DNA of 64,000 bases from Clarireedia homoeocarpa (lineage: Eukaryota; Ascomycota; Leotiomycetes; Helotiales; Rutstroemiaceae): contig LNKV01000007.1 of NCBI GenBank assembly GCA_001465935.1, positions 806,001 to 870,000 on the forward strand. Reading direction: 5' to 3'. The number at the start of each line of letters is the position of its first letter. Position 1 is the first letter of the stretch. A program made the translations under genes and the position numbers. Positions 10,580-23,303 of this stretch are shown piece after piece. The notes below the pieces were generated by a model that saw only the letters and a list, made by a program, of their open reading frames with translations, searched no databases and was not told the DNA's origin.

Positions 10580-13089
10580 ATGCCTTCAGTAAACATGGCA
10601 GAGGCAACGAAGACTAAATTGCAAGATTTGAAAAACTACTTCATGCCACTTTCTATTGTACCAGTGCATGCCCCTGTGGCACATATCAATGACACATCTC
10701 TTACTTCGAAAGAGAAAGCTCAGTTGCGATACGAACAAGCTAATGCTCTCAACCGATTTTTTGAACAGGAATTGGATAAGGAGAACTACGATCGGTATAA
10801 TCACAAGAGACGACATCTTCAGTGGATGCCAGACATAACCCCCGCTGACCCTCTGTGGCGGGCGACTCGATCATATATCGCAGATCTCCTTAAGACTGAG
10901 AGGGTAGCTGACACTATCGATGAACACTACGAAGAACACCAGAAGGTCCTCATCAACCCACAAGGCTGGAGCAGAGAGATCCAAGTTATTGGGGACGATG
11001 AAAGCAGGGAATACTACTCCAACCTGGCGCCAGGCGGAACTTTCTTCGGAGAGCTCGATAATGTTGCAACGAAATTGACAATGGTACACTTTGGGCTTCC
11101 AGTAGCTCCAATAATGACGAACGACCGCATGATGCTTGGGACTGTTGCGGAAGATACTAAAGATGAGTTAGCTGCTTCATCTTCTCCGTCAATCCGACAG
11201 CAGGACAATCCCCTTCCAGAAACCTCTTCGGAGTCCTTGGATTCGTGTGACTTGAGGTCCTATGGGCGCCAAACAATGTCACGTTCGTTGCTCATTTCTT
11301 CTTCTTTTTAATATTCGTACTGATAGATATAGGTCTACGGGTAAGATTTGGAGAATGCAAGAGTTCGATTGATGTGGATGAGGAGTCGCCCTGGACCACA
11401 ACGGTAGGCATGCGCGGCGGTTCGAGGGAGGATCAGGGGAGAGTGATATTTGCTCGAGAAAGACAAGTCATGATCAACCCCTTCACCGAAGAACAGTTTG
11501 TGGAAGTTTCTCGCCTATTGCTTAAAATCGAAGAACCTGCCGATTTCAATTGGAGCTTTTCAATCGACATCTACCGAGCAGAAACTGCGGATGACATCGA
11601 TCAGAGGTTTGAATTCACCACTAGAGTGAGTCGAGACAATTTCCACGCACAGTGGATTTGGCTTCTTGATACACTAGGCCCATTAGATGATAACCCACCA
11701 GCCATAGTGATCTCTCATTTACGACCAATTGATGTGTTGCCGCCTGCTTTCAGAGAGGATCAAGACCGTATAAAGAAGGCATTTCCAAATGATAAGAAGA
11801 GGAAGAAGCAGTTCTTCCTTCATTCATATTTCGGCAAAGCGGTCTTCACAGCTACATATAGTGGCTTCAAGGCTGCTGCTTTCAAGCTTCTGGATATTGA
11901 CCCAACCAGTGACTGGAGTTTTCTCGTCGACATCCATCCTTTTGTAGAAGAGCCGATTACGACGGTTGCTCTTAGCAGAAAGAACTATCGAAATACGTTT
12001 GTGACCGAAATTAGGAATAAATATCTAGATCGTGGTTCACCTGTCGATATATTTGTACGGCACATGGACGAATATCCGGTTCCGAAAACATTCGAGCCAC
12101 CAGATAACACGTTGAATATCATCAGGCTGGTGAACAAGAAGACCAGCGAAGAAGGCTACTGGAGTATGCCATTAGATATGGACCTTAGATATGGTATAAA
12201 TCAAGTGCAATTGGCGTTCAACAGAGCATTTATTGCGTTGTTTGGTCGAGACGTTCCTCTTTGCTCCATGCATTTCCAATTACCCGTGGATGCTGGCGAA
12301 GATAGATTGGACATTGAATATGGTGGCATGAAAATTGGCGCTCATCAATGGGAATGCATCAAAACCTGGGTTATCGCCAAAAGAAAGAATAGTGAAAGGA
12401 CTATTCGACTTTCAATCCAAAGCGGTATTCTTCCCGGTAACCTCTCCACCGGAATGGATCTCTTCGCAATTAGACTTATTGGAAGCAGTGAGTGTTGGAT
12501 TGGCCACCGTCCCACATCGGAGGCAGATGACTATATTGATATTTGGAATCAGATCATCGACAAGCTTTCATTATCACAGCGCGATGGGGTGCCTTCGAAA
12601 GTTAGGTTGTGGTTCAGTCATACTGACCGCGAGCAAAATACAGGTTCCATTGTCATTGAGCTTTTTAGGCTACGTCCTAATGGAACAAGAAAGAGAGAAT
12701 GGACGACACTAGAAAAACGAGCCATCCTGCGGGTCGTTATACGTCCTCACATCAGAAAAGATACCTGTATCTGGTTCCGGCCCGAGTACGATGTTTACCG
12801 CATCTATGATACCGAAGGAAGTATCGATGAGTCTCCAGTACATTGGGATATTGTGAAGAATGGAGTGTCACTACAAAGCTTCAGAAATGCATTGCAATTC
12901 AAATTTGGGCAAAACTGGGAGCCTGCAGACAACCGTTTCACCCTGATTGATCAGTGCAATGGGCCGGATGCGATCTATTCGATCACAGAGCTAACGACAG
13001 AAGATGAGTGGAGACTATATGTATTTGATTGGCTTAGTAGCACAAAGATATACATCAGACGAAGAAGTGTACAAGAATACAGCAAGTAA
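10580..13089 (+). CDS. Large hypothetical protein with degenerate internal modules
   Basis: Starts at ATG 10580 (a second ATG is at 10595). One intron ends at 11332 (branch point TACTGAT, acceptor ATATAG); frame requires the donor to be at 11283 (GTTCGT) or 11247 (GTGACT), and I cannot choose firmly. Exon 2 then stays open from 11333 to 13089. The N-terminal 230 residues are soluble and helical (KLQDLKNYFMPLS, then charged helices). The rest is a series of poorly conserved modules: residues around 11550 (NWSFSIDIYRAE, then VSRDNFHAQWIWLL) and around 11910 (DWSFLVDIHPFVEE, then LSRKNYRNTF) are clearly alike, and weaker copies seem to follow. No signal peptide, membrane helix or enzyme motif is visible. 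A 56-base intron (GTAAAC at 13086 to TAG at 13141) would join it in frame to the exons at 13142-14272. I do not recognise the family. Confidence 0.7.
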
Positions 13090-13141
13090 ACTTCCAGTTG
13101 GAGTAGAAATGATTACTGACATTTATAGTGGTCCCCAATAG

Positions 13142-14272
13142 TGTCATCTGGGGTAATCAATACCAGCATCAAATTACCGCAGCGCCACACCCTTCGCTCC
13201 CATCACCTACAACCTCTACACTTCCTTTCACCATAGAGAAACCGCGAATACATAAAACAAGATATATTTGTGATCAAGCAGAGAATCGAATAACTCCAGA
13301 ATGGAGCAACTGGGTAGCCGACAAACGTTGGCGTATCGAAGGTTTGCTAATCTTCATTTCTCATTTTACTTCCCCTAATCCTCTCTCACCTTTATAAACA
13401 ACTTCTCCCTTAGCACTCCTCAACTTCGAAAACTCACTAACACACCTTTACCATCTGCAGATCGCAAAACCCGCACCTCAAGACACAACCACCTCGCCGC
13501 CAAAAACGCATCAACTTCAACTATCGACCGCCAATCTCTTTTCATGCACCAACAAGCCCACTCCCGGAATGAACCGCTCTACTCCTTCACCTGTCCGATA
13601 CCCGGTTGCGATACTCATATCCAAATGCACTCCTCGCCTAACACTCCCGAGATCAAAACCAGCCCCACGCGAAATATCCACTCCAATCATCCAAGCGATC
13701 CTCCACCTCCTTACTCTCCGCCTGCTAGCCATTCTCCCTTTTCTACCACCACCAACAATTACCCTACTTACACTCCTAAAACTCATCCCCATCCCAAGTC
13801 AAACCCCCTTCGCATCACCACCCCCACCACACCCAAAACAACCGCCCCCCTCCCCCTCAACGCCCGCCGCGGCATCACCAAAACAGTTGCCATCAATCCC
13901 CGAGCGCGCTACACCAGCACCGACGCAGCAGAGGAAAAATTGCGTTTTCCTACATACGTGATTGGGAAGACGCCGCTGTTTACGCCCGTTGCAAGAGTGG
14001 CGGCTCTGATGCGGAAGAGGAATAAGGTAGAGAAAGGGAGAGGAACAGTGACAGAGACGAGAAGATCCGGTTTGCGAGGGAAGCTGGATAAGGGAGGGAA
14101 AGCAGGAGCAAAATCAGAAACTGGGATTAGGAAGAGAAAGGCGGGGGATGAAGAGGAGAAAGAGAAAGGGGATGTGGAGGGAAATGTAAGGCTAGGAGTA
14201 GGGGGGAGTAAGGAGAGAAAGGGAGTGCGAAGGGTAGGGGTGACGACGAGATCGATGGATAGGAAGAGTTGA
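13142..14272 (+). CDS. Probable 3' exons of the preceding gene, or a separate basic protein
   Basis: Two exons are frame-consistent: 13142-13341 and 13461-14272, joined through GTTTGC..CTGCAG. The first has no ATG of its own and joins in phase to the upstream exon ending at 13085, so one long gene (about 1155 residues in total) is my preferred model. If separate, the first usable ATG is at 13544, giving 242 residues. The exon junction yields an aromatic and charged segment (PEWSNWVADKRWRIEDRKTR) followed by NEPLYSFTCPIPGCDTHIQ, which has two cysteines and a histidine and might be half of a zinc-binding site. The remainder is Pro/Thr-rich and then strongly Lys/Arg-rich, with several possible nuclear localisation signals near the C terminus. 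This composition suggests a nuclear protein; function unknown. Confidence 0.5.
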
Positions 14273-14606
14273 TTGGGGGTGAGTAGAATAAGAGGGAGAT
14301 TCTGGTATGTGGAGAGAAATTGATTGGTTGTGAAAATGGGGACAAGAGAAGCAGATGCTATAAGCCGAGAAAATTTCAAGAAGTTGCGCTAGGGGATAAT
14401 GGGGGATGAAAGCGATTGTTGTATAATATAAGCTGCTTGTCGGTCTGGTTGATGGCTTAGTGATTCAGGAATGCCTTCTATAGTGTAAGTTTTTCGGTTT
14501 ACTGAGTTTGGGGCGTTATATTTGAGCATGGTGAAGATTCTCGAGAACTTGCACATCTGCACAATAGAAATACTGGTGGGGCTACAGCCCATACATAACA
14601 ACCAGG
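14273..14606. other. Convergent intergenic spacer
   Basis: Short spacer between the convergent 3' ends of the hypothetical gene and the permease gene. Nothing else is seen in it. Confidence 0.5.
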
Positions 14607-16643
14607 TCATTGAACAGAATTTCCTGCCCCGGCCTCCATCGATTTCTCATGTCTCTCCCTATTCTTCCTCACATGATGCTCTGTTTCAATATCCACTGCA
14701 TCCACGTTCCCAAAATCCTTCTCCCTTCCTGTCTCCACCCCCCTCCACTCCTCATCACTCCCCACCCCACGCACGCCCACCGCCTCAACCACATTCCCAT
14801 ACACCGTCCTCTCCACCAACGCCCCCCTCGCCGGCCAAATCCAGCTCATCGCTGTATACACGACCACACTAACCACAAACCCGAACAGCCAATCAAACGT
14901 ATAAAGATTCTTTGCTCCCTCCGAAATCCGCACCGAGTCCCCGCCATCCGCATTCAGCCCAATACTATATGCCAGACCGGGCAAATTCGGCGCCACAGCA
15001 ATCACCAGCGACAACAACGCCCGCCAGTTGATACCATTCCAGTAACTGTATCGCCCCTGCGGATCATACAGCGCCGGGACGTCGATATGTTGTTTTTTCA
15101 CAAGCCAGTAATCGCTCGCGAGAATCCCAGCGATAGGTGCGAGGAAGACGGCGTAGCCGCCCATGAAGGCGAGGAAGGTTTCGGCAGAGGAGATGATTTT
15201 CCAGGGGACGATGACCCAGCCGCCGACGATGGCGGCAATAATGCAGCCGCGCTCGATATTGATGTAGCGCGGGAAGAGCACTGTGAGGTCGTTTGCTGCG
15301 CTGATCGAGTTCGCTGTGATGTTCGTGCCGACTTGGGCAATGTACCATGCTGTGGCGGCGAAGAAGGCAGCGGCGCGTCCGCCATGACCGAGATCGAGCC
15401 ATTTGGCGATGATTTTAAGGGGGTCCCAGATCGCTTCGCCGTAGATGACGTCGCTAGCGGAGGTGGTGATAATGCCGATTGTGCCGCATAGAGTGAAGAT
15501 TAGCGGGAGAAAGGGGAGTTGGATGAATTGACCTTTGGAGGAACGTGCGTAGCGCGAGAAATCGGGGATGTTGCAGGCAAGAGTTGCCCAGGACCCGGTG
15601 ACGGCTGACATACAGGAAAGCCAGAGCCAGGCCTTAGTAGAACCCGAGACTCGAGGTTCGAGGTCGAAGATTGAGCCTGATCCGCCGGCCTTGTGGACAC
15701 ACCATCCCATGGTAGCTAGAGCAGCTACTGGTGCAGCGACGAGTTTTGTGATGAAGAGGTAGCGTAGTCTAGTTGGTGGGATGAGGAGAAGGGGGAGCTG
15801 GATAATCCAGAAGAGGAAGTAACTATGACTTGTGTGAGCAGCCGATCGATTACTCTCAAGAATGCAAACTAAACGACGTGATGTACCTTATCATTCCCTG
15901 AGTAGTGATTCCTTGGCTTGCTGGTATATGATTTGGCACATTTGCATAACTTGGCCAAATAGCGAGTATCATAACCGTCAAACATTCTGCTCCATTCGCA
16001 CCTTGTACACCCAACCAGAACATAGCCAAAATAGCTCTTGAAACAATACAGAAATATGCGAGATAGTATCCGAAAGACGCTCGAATTGCGACAGAGAATG
16101 GTATGTGTAGCTTGGCACCAATGGCTCCATTAAGAACCATCGGAATTGCAACACAAGATGTTCCTACAACCATCTGATTTTAACAGTTAGCCTTGTATTG
16201 GATTTCAAGGCCATACCGATGAAAATTCGGTAAGGGGACTTACAATGGGAATAGCATCTCTCCATGTCAAGCCTACGGCCAAGATACTACTTGCCGTTTC
16301 CCATGTTCCCAAATTGATGGTATCAGTGGCCCAATACGCCATCCTAGATCATAATGTGTTAGCTATCATACAATCAATCCTCGCGGCTATCTTGTGTCAG
16401 GCCATTCAAGCCTCTTCATTCATCTCCCGCCGTAGGCCGCCCAAAGACGTAAATCCCGAAGAAAACACACCATGTCCACAACGTCCAAGTTTGATTCTCA
16501 GGTTTCACCGGATCCATATCCTCATTTGTCCAAACATGTTCAGGCGCAAGCGCGCTCTTCTGCTTCGGCAACTGCCACGCCTTGATCGTCGTACATCGCT
16601 CCTTGATCTGTTTCCCAGAAGGGACGTATGGAATTGCACGCAT
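14607..16643 (-). CDS. NCS1-family nucleobase/allantoin-type permease
   Basis: Four exons on the minus strand: 16643-16471, 16343-16244, 16173-15887 and 15822-14607, all phase-consistent, giving 591 residues, the usual length of fungal Fur4/Dal4-type NCS1 transporters. The cytoplasmic N terminus carries the family's NEDMDPVKPENQTW segment, followed by AYWATDTINLGTWETASS in the first helix. Later hallmarks are GANGAECL, TGSWATLACNIPDFSRYA, GTNITANSISAANDLT (the region equivalent to substrate-binding helices 6-8) and ASDYWLVKKQHIDVPALYDP, after which GRYSYWNGINWRALLS leads to the last helices. The C-terminal tail is hydrophilic and basic/acidic. The protein should sit in the plasma membrane and import a purine, pyrimidine, uridine, allantoin or thiamine-like compound with protons; the sequence alone does not fix which. 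No pathway partners lie beside it. Confidence 0.93.
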
Positions 16644-17654
16644 GGTGGCTCGCGCTCAAGCCATGCAATAAAGAGCCGAGAAAAGGAGAGAAAAAAAGCG
16701 TTAAAAAACCAAGAAAGAAGAGAGAAACTGAAGCCGGACATCCCCAGACGTTTATATAACCTTGCTTCCAGCCGGTACTGTACAACAGCATGTCATACAA
16801 GACCAATGCAAATAAATAGCCTTCTCGTACCCCGTCCCCGTCCGTCCATGATAACAGACATTTGATAATCAGCATAAGCACACACTGATAAGACACAAGA
16901 CCAACAAATAAGACCTCGCTTCATGGCATGTTGCGATACTGTGCTGTTACCAGCTATCTGAATCCTTGCACATGCATGTTGAGAGTACCCATCCCCATGC
17001 ACACTACTGATTTTCTCCAGGTCCCCCGCCGCAATTTCACTAGATTTTCTCCGCAGAACTATCGAAGAACTCCGCAGCGGGGTACTGCTGGCCTGCCAAA
17101 GTTGAGATAGGAAAGCTACAGATTTTTGCAGCACTTATCCATATCCCGGGTTGTAGTTGTAGAAATTCGAATACGTACTGTAGAATTCACATGCGGGTCC
17201 GGTAAATCAAATACTACAGTAGCGGAGCATATCATTGGCGATACAGAGCATCCCTGTTGACGGCTCCATTCCGGAAGCCCTAGATTAGAGATAAGCCCCG
17301 TAATACTTTACTACTGTACGGTTGCACATGGAAGGAAGGTAGTTTTCTAGTTAAGGAGGGTAGAGAACCATGGCTTTGGGAATTGCCTACCATTGGATAT
17401 GCCACACCATAAGAGAACTGGTAAATGGGACGATGCGAGCTTAATCTGCCAGTAACTTATCATACCATATCATTACAACATCCTAAGCAACTGCTCTGGC
17501 TCAAAAGACTCTGTTATACATCTCTATACTATCGCATGCTTGCCCTTCACGTCCATGCATAGTGTGGTCCGAGCAAAAAAGACCGGCATCTAGAACGCGC
17601 GCTTTACTAAATGCAGATTTCTAATATTACACTGTCTGCTCCTGCCACCGCCAT
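16644..17654. other. Intergenic, no gene supported
   Basis: Holds the permease promoter and the 3' flank of RPN2. No gene-like frame is seen. Confidence 0.5.
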
Positions 17655-20600
17655 TTACTCGTCCTCTCCGTCAGTGAAGTATTCGAATTCCCCTGGTAGC
17701 GTAGCTTCCTCAGCTCCCTCTTCATCTTCATCCACAGCAGTCAAAACACCTGCTGCTGCTGCCGCACCGGAGAGAGCACCTGTAGCCTCACCCTGGGCAT
17801 CGGCTTGACGACGTAGGTTAAAAGATTCATTTCGCATGTCTTCGAGAGTTGTTGGAGCTGCGGCCTTCTCAATAGAAGCCTTCTTTAGCTTCTCCTCAAT
17901 CAGAACCTTATCCTCCTCCGGCTGTGTGTCGATCATTAAGATAACACCTCCAGTTGGCTTCTTGACAGGCTTGTAGCGGCCTGCTGGGAAGCTGATGTAC
18001 TTCAGTTGAGCTGGAAGCACTCTTGACATGTTCTCGATTTCGTAACCGACCTTTTCCTTTTCGAATTTCTTCTTCAGTGTCTCGGCAGGGGATTCTTTCT
18101 CAACTTCATCTTTCTTCTCGCCAGTCTTTTCTTCCTTATCCTTGGCAGACTCATCGACATCCATCTTATCATCAGCAGGAGCCGGAACCTTTGGTGTTGT
18201 AGGGGTTTGGTCAATATCCATGCTTTCTCTTCGTTGGGCGCGCTCTTTCTTTTGCGCTCTTCGTTTGGCTTGAGCTGTGGTTGAAAGAACAGCAGTGGCG
18301 ATGAGCGTGGGGGCATCCTCCGTCTTGACTTCTTGTTCCGGAGGATAGTCAAATAGACTTGGTCGAGTAGCACTATGGAACTTGAAACTTGGGATCTCAA
18401 GCTCATGATTCAAACCGATCATTGAGGTAGGTGTGAAACTCAAAGACAAGAAATGAGTGAAAGGGAACCAGTACCAGTATTGTGTGAAAACTGCCATACC
18501 GACAATACCTGCCATATTCAGGTTGCCGGTTTGGGTTTGCAGCCCGATTGTGCAGTTGCGGCCACCAGCATCGATTATACCCAAAGCGAGGGCACAACCA
18601 AATTTGGTCATGGCATCTTCATGACGGTCTGCCACAATCTTCTTCAAAGTCTTTCGGATTTCAGCAACCTTGGGGTTCATAACTTCATTTTGTTGCACCA
18701 TGATCATTGCCAAAGATATCAAAGCACCTTGTCGTACAAAGTCGGTAGGATCTTTCATCATCGGCTCGAGCAAATCAATGGCCTCGTCGAGACCGGTGCC
18801 AGCACATGAGATACCTAGGGCCATTGCAGCACCATATCTCACGTGTGGGTTGTAGGACTCAGAAAGAAGCTCGACCATACGAGGTACACTTCCAGGTTTG
18901 CGGAACAAGATGAATCCTAAACTCATGACAGCGATACGGCGCACATCATCATTGACATCGCTTACAGCTACATGAAGCAACTTGCGCACTGCTTTGTTAC
19001 TTCCTGTGCCACAGTACGCCAAGGCAACGGTCATGATACCACCATAGCGTAGAGTTGGATCAGGATCATTGAGAAGTCCTTCGATCAACTCGTCGGCTCC
19101 TTCCTGTCGGCCATACATAATCAGAGCCATACCGATAGCAAGACCACGTACACTCTTCTCGTGTTGTGTATCGTGAGCGTAGGTAATCATATCTTCCAGC
19201 GCCTTGATATTACCTGTTCCGAGCATGATAAGCCCCATAGCGAGACCAACAGCCTCACCGTTCAAGGCAGAATCAGCGTAGAGAACGTTCCTCAAGTTTT
19301 CGTAGATTGTTTGATCACCAGTCGCCATACCAGCAATACCCAGACCTAGAGCACCACCGTGCTGAATAACCTCTTCTTGTGCTTCATTAAATTGCTCCTT
19401 GAGATAATCGAGAGCTTCGGCACCGTGGTTGGCATAGATGAGACCGTAAGCATAAAGTGCACCGCCTTGGCTGTAGATCGATCCACCGAGAGCTGCCCGT
19501 CTTGGCAGATAAGGTTCAAGTAACTTGCGGCATTGAGAAAGGTTACCGCGGTGGATAACACCAAGGGCAGCAGTAGCAGAGAATTTGGACCAATTGACTG
19601 CCTTACCCAACCACTCCAAATTATCGCGGAAGAATTTGTCATTCGTTGTTCCCTGGTTCATAAAGGCATTGCAGAAGGTAACAGCAGTGTGAAAAATCGA
19701 GTTTCGTCCTTCAAGACTGTCCCGGACCTTGTTGAGAATACTCAGATCAGTGTGGTTATTGCGGTAAAGGAACTCGAGGTTTAGTCTGATCGTTTCACTG
19801 CCATCGAGGATTCTTCGTATGGAGTCGAAGATTTTTACATGTTCATCCGACACTTCTTCTGCGGGGGCGCCAGCTTGATCGTTCAGTTCTCCTAGTAGTT
19901 GATCTGATTCCGTTGCTAGAAGAAAGCAATTAGCAATATTTTTTGGGCAACAACATAGTCATCACTTACGCTCTCTATCTGCAGACTCGGCCGCAGGGGC
20001 CTGTGGTGCCTTGCTCGGCAAAGACTTAATAACCTTCGCAAGGAACTCTTGTGTTCCGTTGTCATACAGATCGAATGCGATTTGATATGCAGTTGCTGTA
20101 GATGTCTGGTCATTGTTGGCCTAGTTCTTGTCAGTACCAATGCTTCGTTGGCTCAGAATGCACAGGCCGTGTAGATAGACACTTACCACAAGTTTCTTCA
20201 GCATAGTTGACGCCTCCTCGTCTTGGTTCAAATAAACGACACACTTGGCGATTGAGAAATAATCAGGTGTTGGTATGTCATTCAGCAAATCCAAGATTAA
20301 TCGAAGGATCTCTGTGCGGAGTCCTCTCTCTTGGACAATATCCATGCAGATGTCCAATACATATTCCATCAATTCCTCTGTAGCTCCAACGGTGCCTTCT
20401 GCTTGTTTCGACTTTGATTTCTTCTCATCCTCGCTGGCACGCTTGATAACCCTTCGCAGAACTTCCAAGTTTCTGGCCTCAACAGCAATTCCTACAACCT
20501 GTCTGTATCTGCCTTCACGTAAGCAGCTCTCGAAAAGCCTCTCAATGACCTTCTGCAGCGCAATCTGGGTAGAGCGATCTGGAAGTGTAGTCGAGCTTGA

Positions 20601-21253
20601 ACTCTTCCCTTCCGCCACAGGCTGTTCTAGCATGTTATCGGTGGATGCCCTCGACAGGAGTGATTTTGAAGGTAGAGTAGATTGTGAGAAAGGCGTAGTG
20701 GGTGAAGTAAGTGCAGCGGCAACATTGGAGTCTCCAGTCCCGCTAGCAAAAGTGGTCGCGAGGGTTGGAAGCGCGCTGTCCTTCTTGGTTTCTTGCGGCG
20801 CAGCATGATGTTGAGCAGATACGGTGATGTAAGTGTCGACACACTTTGAGATGATCGTCTCTTCAAATTCGCCTTCTTTGTCGAGTTGGAAGAGGTCGCC
20901 AGCTCCGAGAGCAAAGGTCATACTCTCATTGTAGGCTTGCAGATGATAGTAGACCTTTGCCAAGACCAAAGATGCTAGCTGTCGCTCTGGGAAAGATTCA
21001 TCTTCGTAGAGTGCCTCACTGAGTGGCCAAATTCGTCAGTATGCTGTTGGAGGGGGATGAAGGGCTTTATCCACAAAATATCTGAGGATCGGCGGATGCG
21101 GGGGAGCACTCACATCTGAGACACGGAGCCTGCGACTTCGGTCCATAGGGTATCGATGTCGTCGTTCAAGGTTTGAAGCGCAAAGACCTTGAGCTCCGGT
21201 TCCTCGTCGGCCAGGAAGCCCAGCACACCAGAAGCTGAAGTCAAACCAGGCAT
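17655..21253 (-). CDS. RPN2: 26S proteasome regulatory subunit RPN2 (PSMD1)
   Basis: Four exons: 21253-21114, 21018-20187, 20120-19970 and 19915-17655, in phase, 1127 residues, close to other filamentous fungal Rpn2 proteins. The N terminus (MPGLTSASGVLGFLADEEP) and helical solenoid are typical. The centre contains the proteasome/cyclosome repeats that build a closed alpha-helical toroid, for example GGALYAYGLIYANHG, HGGALGLGIAGMATGD, RGLAIGMALIMYGR and RYGAAMALGISCAGTG. Then come a charged Lys/Glu-rich linker with KRRAQKKERAQRRE and a beta-rich segment (LKYISFPAGRYKPVKKPTG). The acidic tail GEFEYFTDGEDE corresponds to the part that binds the ubiquitin receptor Rpn13 in other species. It is a scaffold of the 19S base, in cytoplasm and nucleus. 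A Ser/Thr-rich insert near residues 110-170 looks disordered. The gene is intact and presumably essential. Confidence 0.97.
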
Positions 21254-22619
21254 TGCTGGGACGAAGATGATTAAATGGAAAGTGGAAATGAAATATGCTT
21301 CTCAGCCCTCGGATAGGAAGTCTCTGGAAAGACAGGTGACGATTGGGAAGAAGCGGAAGAAGTTTGATGGAATTGTCGCTTGTACTCGAGTCCTGCTTAG
21401 ATGGCTTCAAGGTTACAAGCACGAATCTCCAACACCACCAGGCACACTTTGGCACGTCAACAGCTTGAACGGGGCTAGTGTGTTTTAGGAAAGCGGGAAG
21501 CGGAAAGCGGAAAGCTGTGAGCTGTGAGCTTTGAGTGGTCGCACCAGAGTGTAGTGCCTTAGACTTCAGGCACAAGTAAAATTAATTTAAGCTCCTCGCC
21601 CTAATCAATGAAGTGGGAAAGTCCGACAGGTGAAAACGATGCGAACTGACGGCTCTGGTGGATAGATATGGTATGGCTCGTATGGGCAGACAGATGAATG
21701 GGCGAACTTATGGGAAGAGGGATAGATATAGAGCAATACATATATAAATTGAAATGTGAGGATATACTTCTTATGAGATTCGACGCCCATCGCAGCCCCC
21801 CCTCAGACCTCGCGCTGCACACCGGTTCTCCCCATCCTCCATGCGTTCTCTGCCCTGCCCTGTCTTCTCCCGTCCTCTCGTCTCCTCCTCCACTGCTGCA
21901 GTCCCGATTCCAACAATATGCAACGGAAAAGGGAAAAGTGCATCTCTCTGCGCCGCATTTCCATTTACCTGGGAAAGAACAAAGCAGCAGCCAAGGGGAA
22001 ATGGCTGTGTGCAAGTACAAGTACAAGTACAGACAGTCCTTTCCTTCCACCCTTACTTCGAGAAATACCTGCTACTCACACTACACGGGACGGCATATTT
22101 CCCCAGAGAACAACTCCCAATTATCATATTTTCACCAACTTATCAAAAAAAAATATATATCTCTCTCGATACATTTCCTCCTCCCCTTTCATCACCCCAA
22201 CAATATCGTCACACATCTTCAATGTATCTCTAGAGTGACTTCCCATTACTGATCTTCCTTTATGCAAATATACATCTGCGAGAGACTCAATTACCTTCGT
22301 TGGTCTCGATTTACTGTTATTGTTTGTGTAATTCCTAAACTTTTTCCCCCCAAACACTTTCTTTGTCCGAATGCGTTTGCGCGTTTGCGCCAACCTCAAT
22401 ATCCCATTACTTCGAAGGCCAGATCTATCGACCTGTACCACCGAACCCTGTATTATCATCAAATGAACGACATACGAGAGATTACAAAGAGATACTGAGA
22501 CGTGTAGTGTGCGCGGAGGCCTGGACAAAAGAAGGGTGTACTTCCTCACTTGTGGTACTGAGAGAGAACAACGAACCGAGAGTCGCAAACCCCAACCCCA
22601 ACCTACAACCTGCCATACA
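21254..22619. other. Divergent promoter region RPN2 / CET1
   Basis: Shared upstream region of two divergent housekeeping genes. It includes pyrimidine-rich tracts and a small AAGTAC repeat near 22012-22030 but no supported gene. A frame open from 22509 runs into CET1 without an ATG before 22620, so it is treated as leader. Confidence 0.5.
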
Positions 22620-23267
22620 ATGGACCTTCGTTCAATCATCAATACAGAGGCTGGCGAAGCTGCTCGATCGAAACAAAATGCGCCAACACCAGTAACCCCA
22701 ATTCAAACAGTACCTCCACCGGGACAGCCCTTCAGAGATTACAGCCATTCATCGCAAGCCTCGCCAGGTCCGGGCAAATATGGCTCACAATCACAGGAGT
22801 ACGGTTCACAAAATGGTGGGCCTTATGCATCACCTACTACGTATCAAGGAACTCATCTAGGTCGACCGCCTCCTCCTACGCCAATACAAGCTCCTCCGCC
22901 GAATGACCTCCGTTCTCCAGCAGGTTCTTATTCCGCTCCCTCACCCTACAGACATACCCCTACCTCATCCATAAGTGCTGCCGGTGGGCAGTACCCATTT
23001 CCGCAAAATCATCAAAATCCCCAAAGCCCTGCTCAACATCAACATTACCCCCCAAATTTTCCCCAAAGAGAAAGCTTTTCGCAACCTAACCCTCCTCCGC
23101 ATCTGCAACATCATAATTCTCAGGTTCAAGGGTCGCCGGCTCCGCAGACGCCTCCAATTGGCATTCCAGGGGCACCCCATCCTTATCTTCAACATCAAAG
23201 GTCTCAATCTTCACTTTCGAATTCTACACCTACCTCGGCGCACAGTCAGCAGCAGCAGCAACAGCCA

Positions 23268-23303
<36 letters not shown>

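Noticed and set aside
13544..14379. Antisense frames at 13909-14379 as genes
   Set aside because: They mirror the Lys/Glu-rich plus-strand exon and code only Ser/Pro/Phe-rich low-complexity sequence.
14610..15491. 293-codon plus-strand frame opposite the permease
   Set aside because: It is antisense to the permease exon, which has clear family motifs; the plus-strand product is low complexity.
20275..20808. Long plus-strand frame opposite RPN2
   Set aside because: It is the antisense shadow of an RPN2 exon with a composition that mirrors it.
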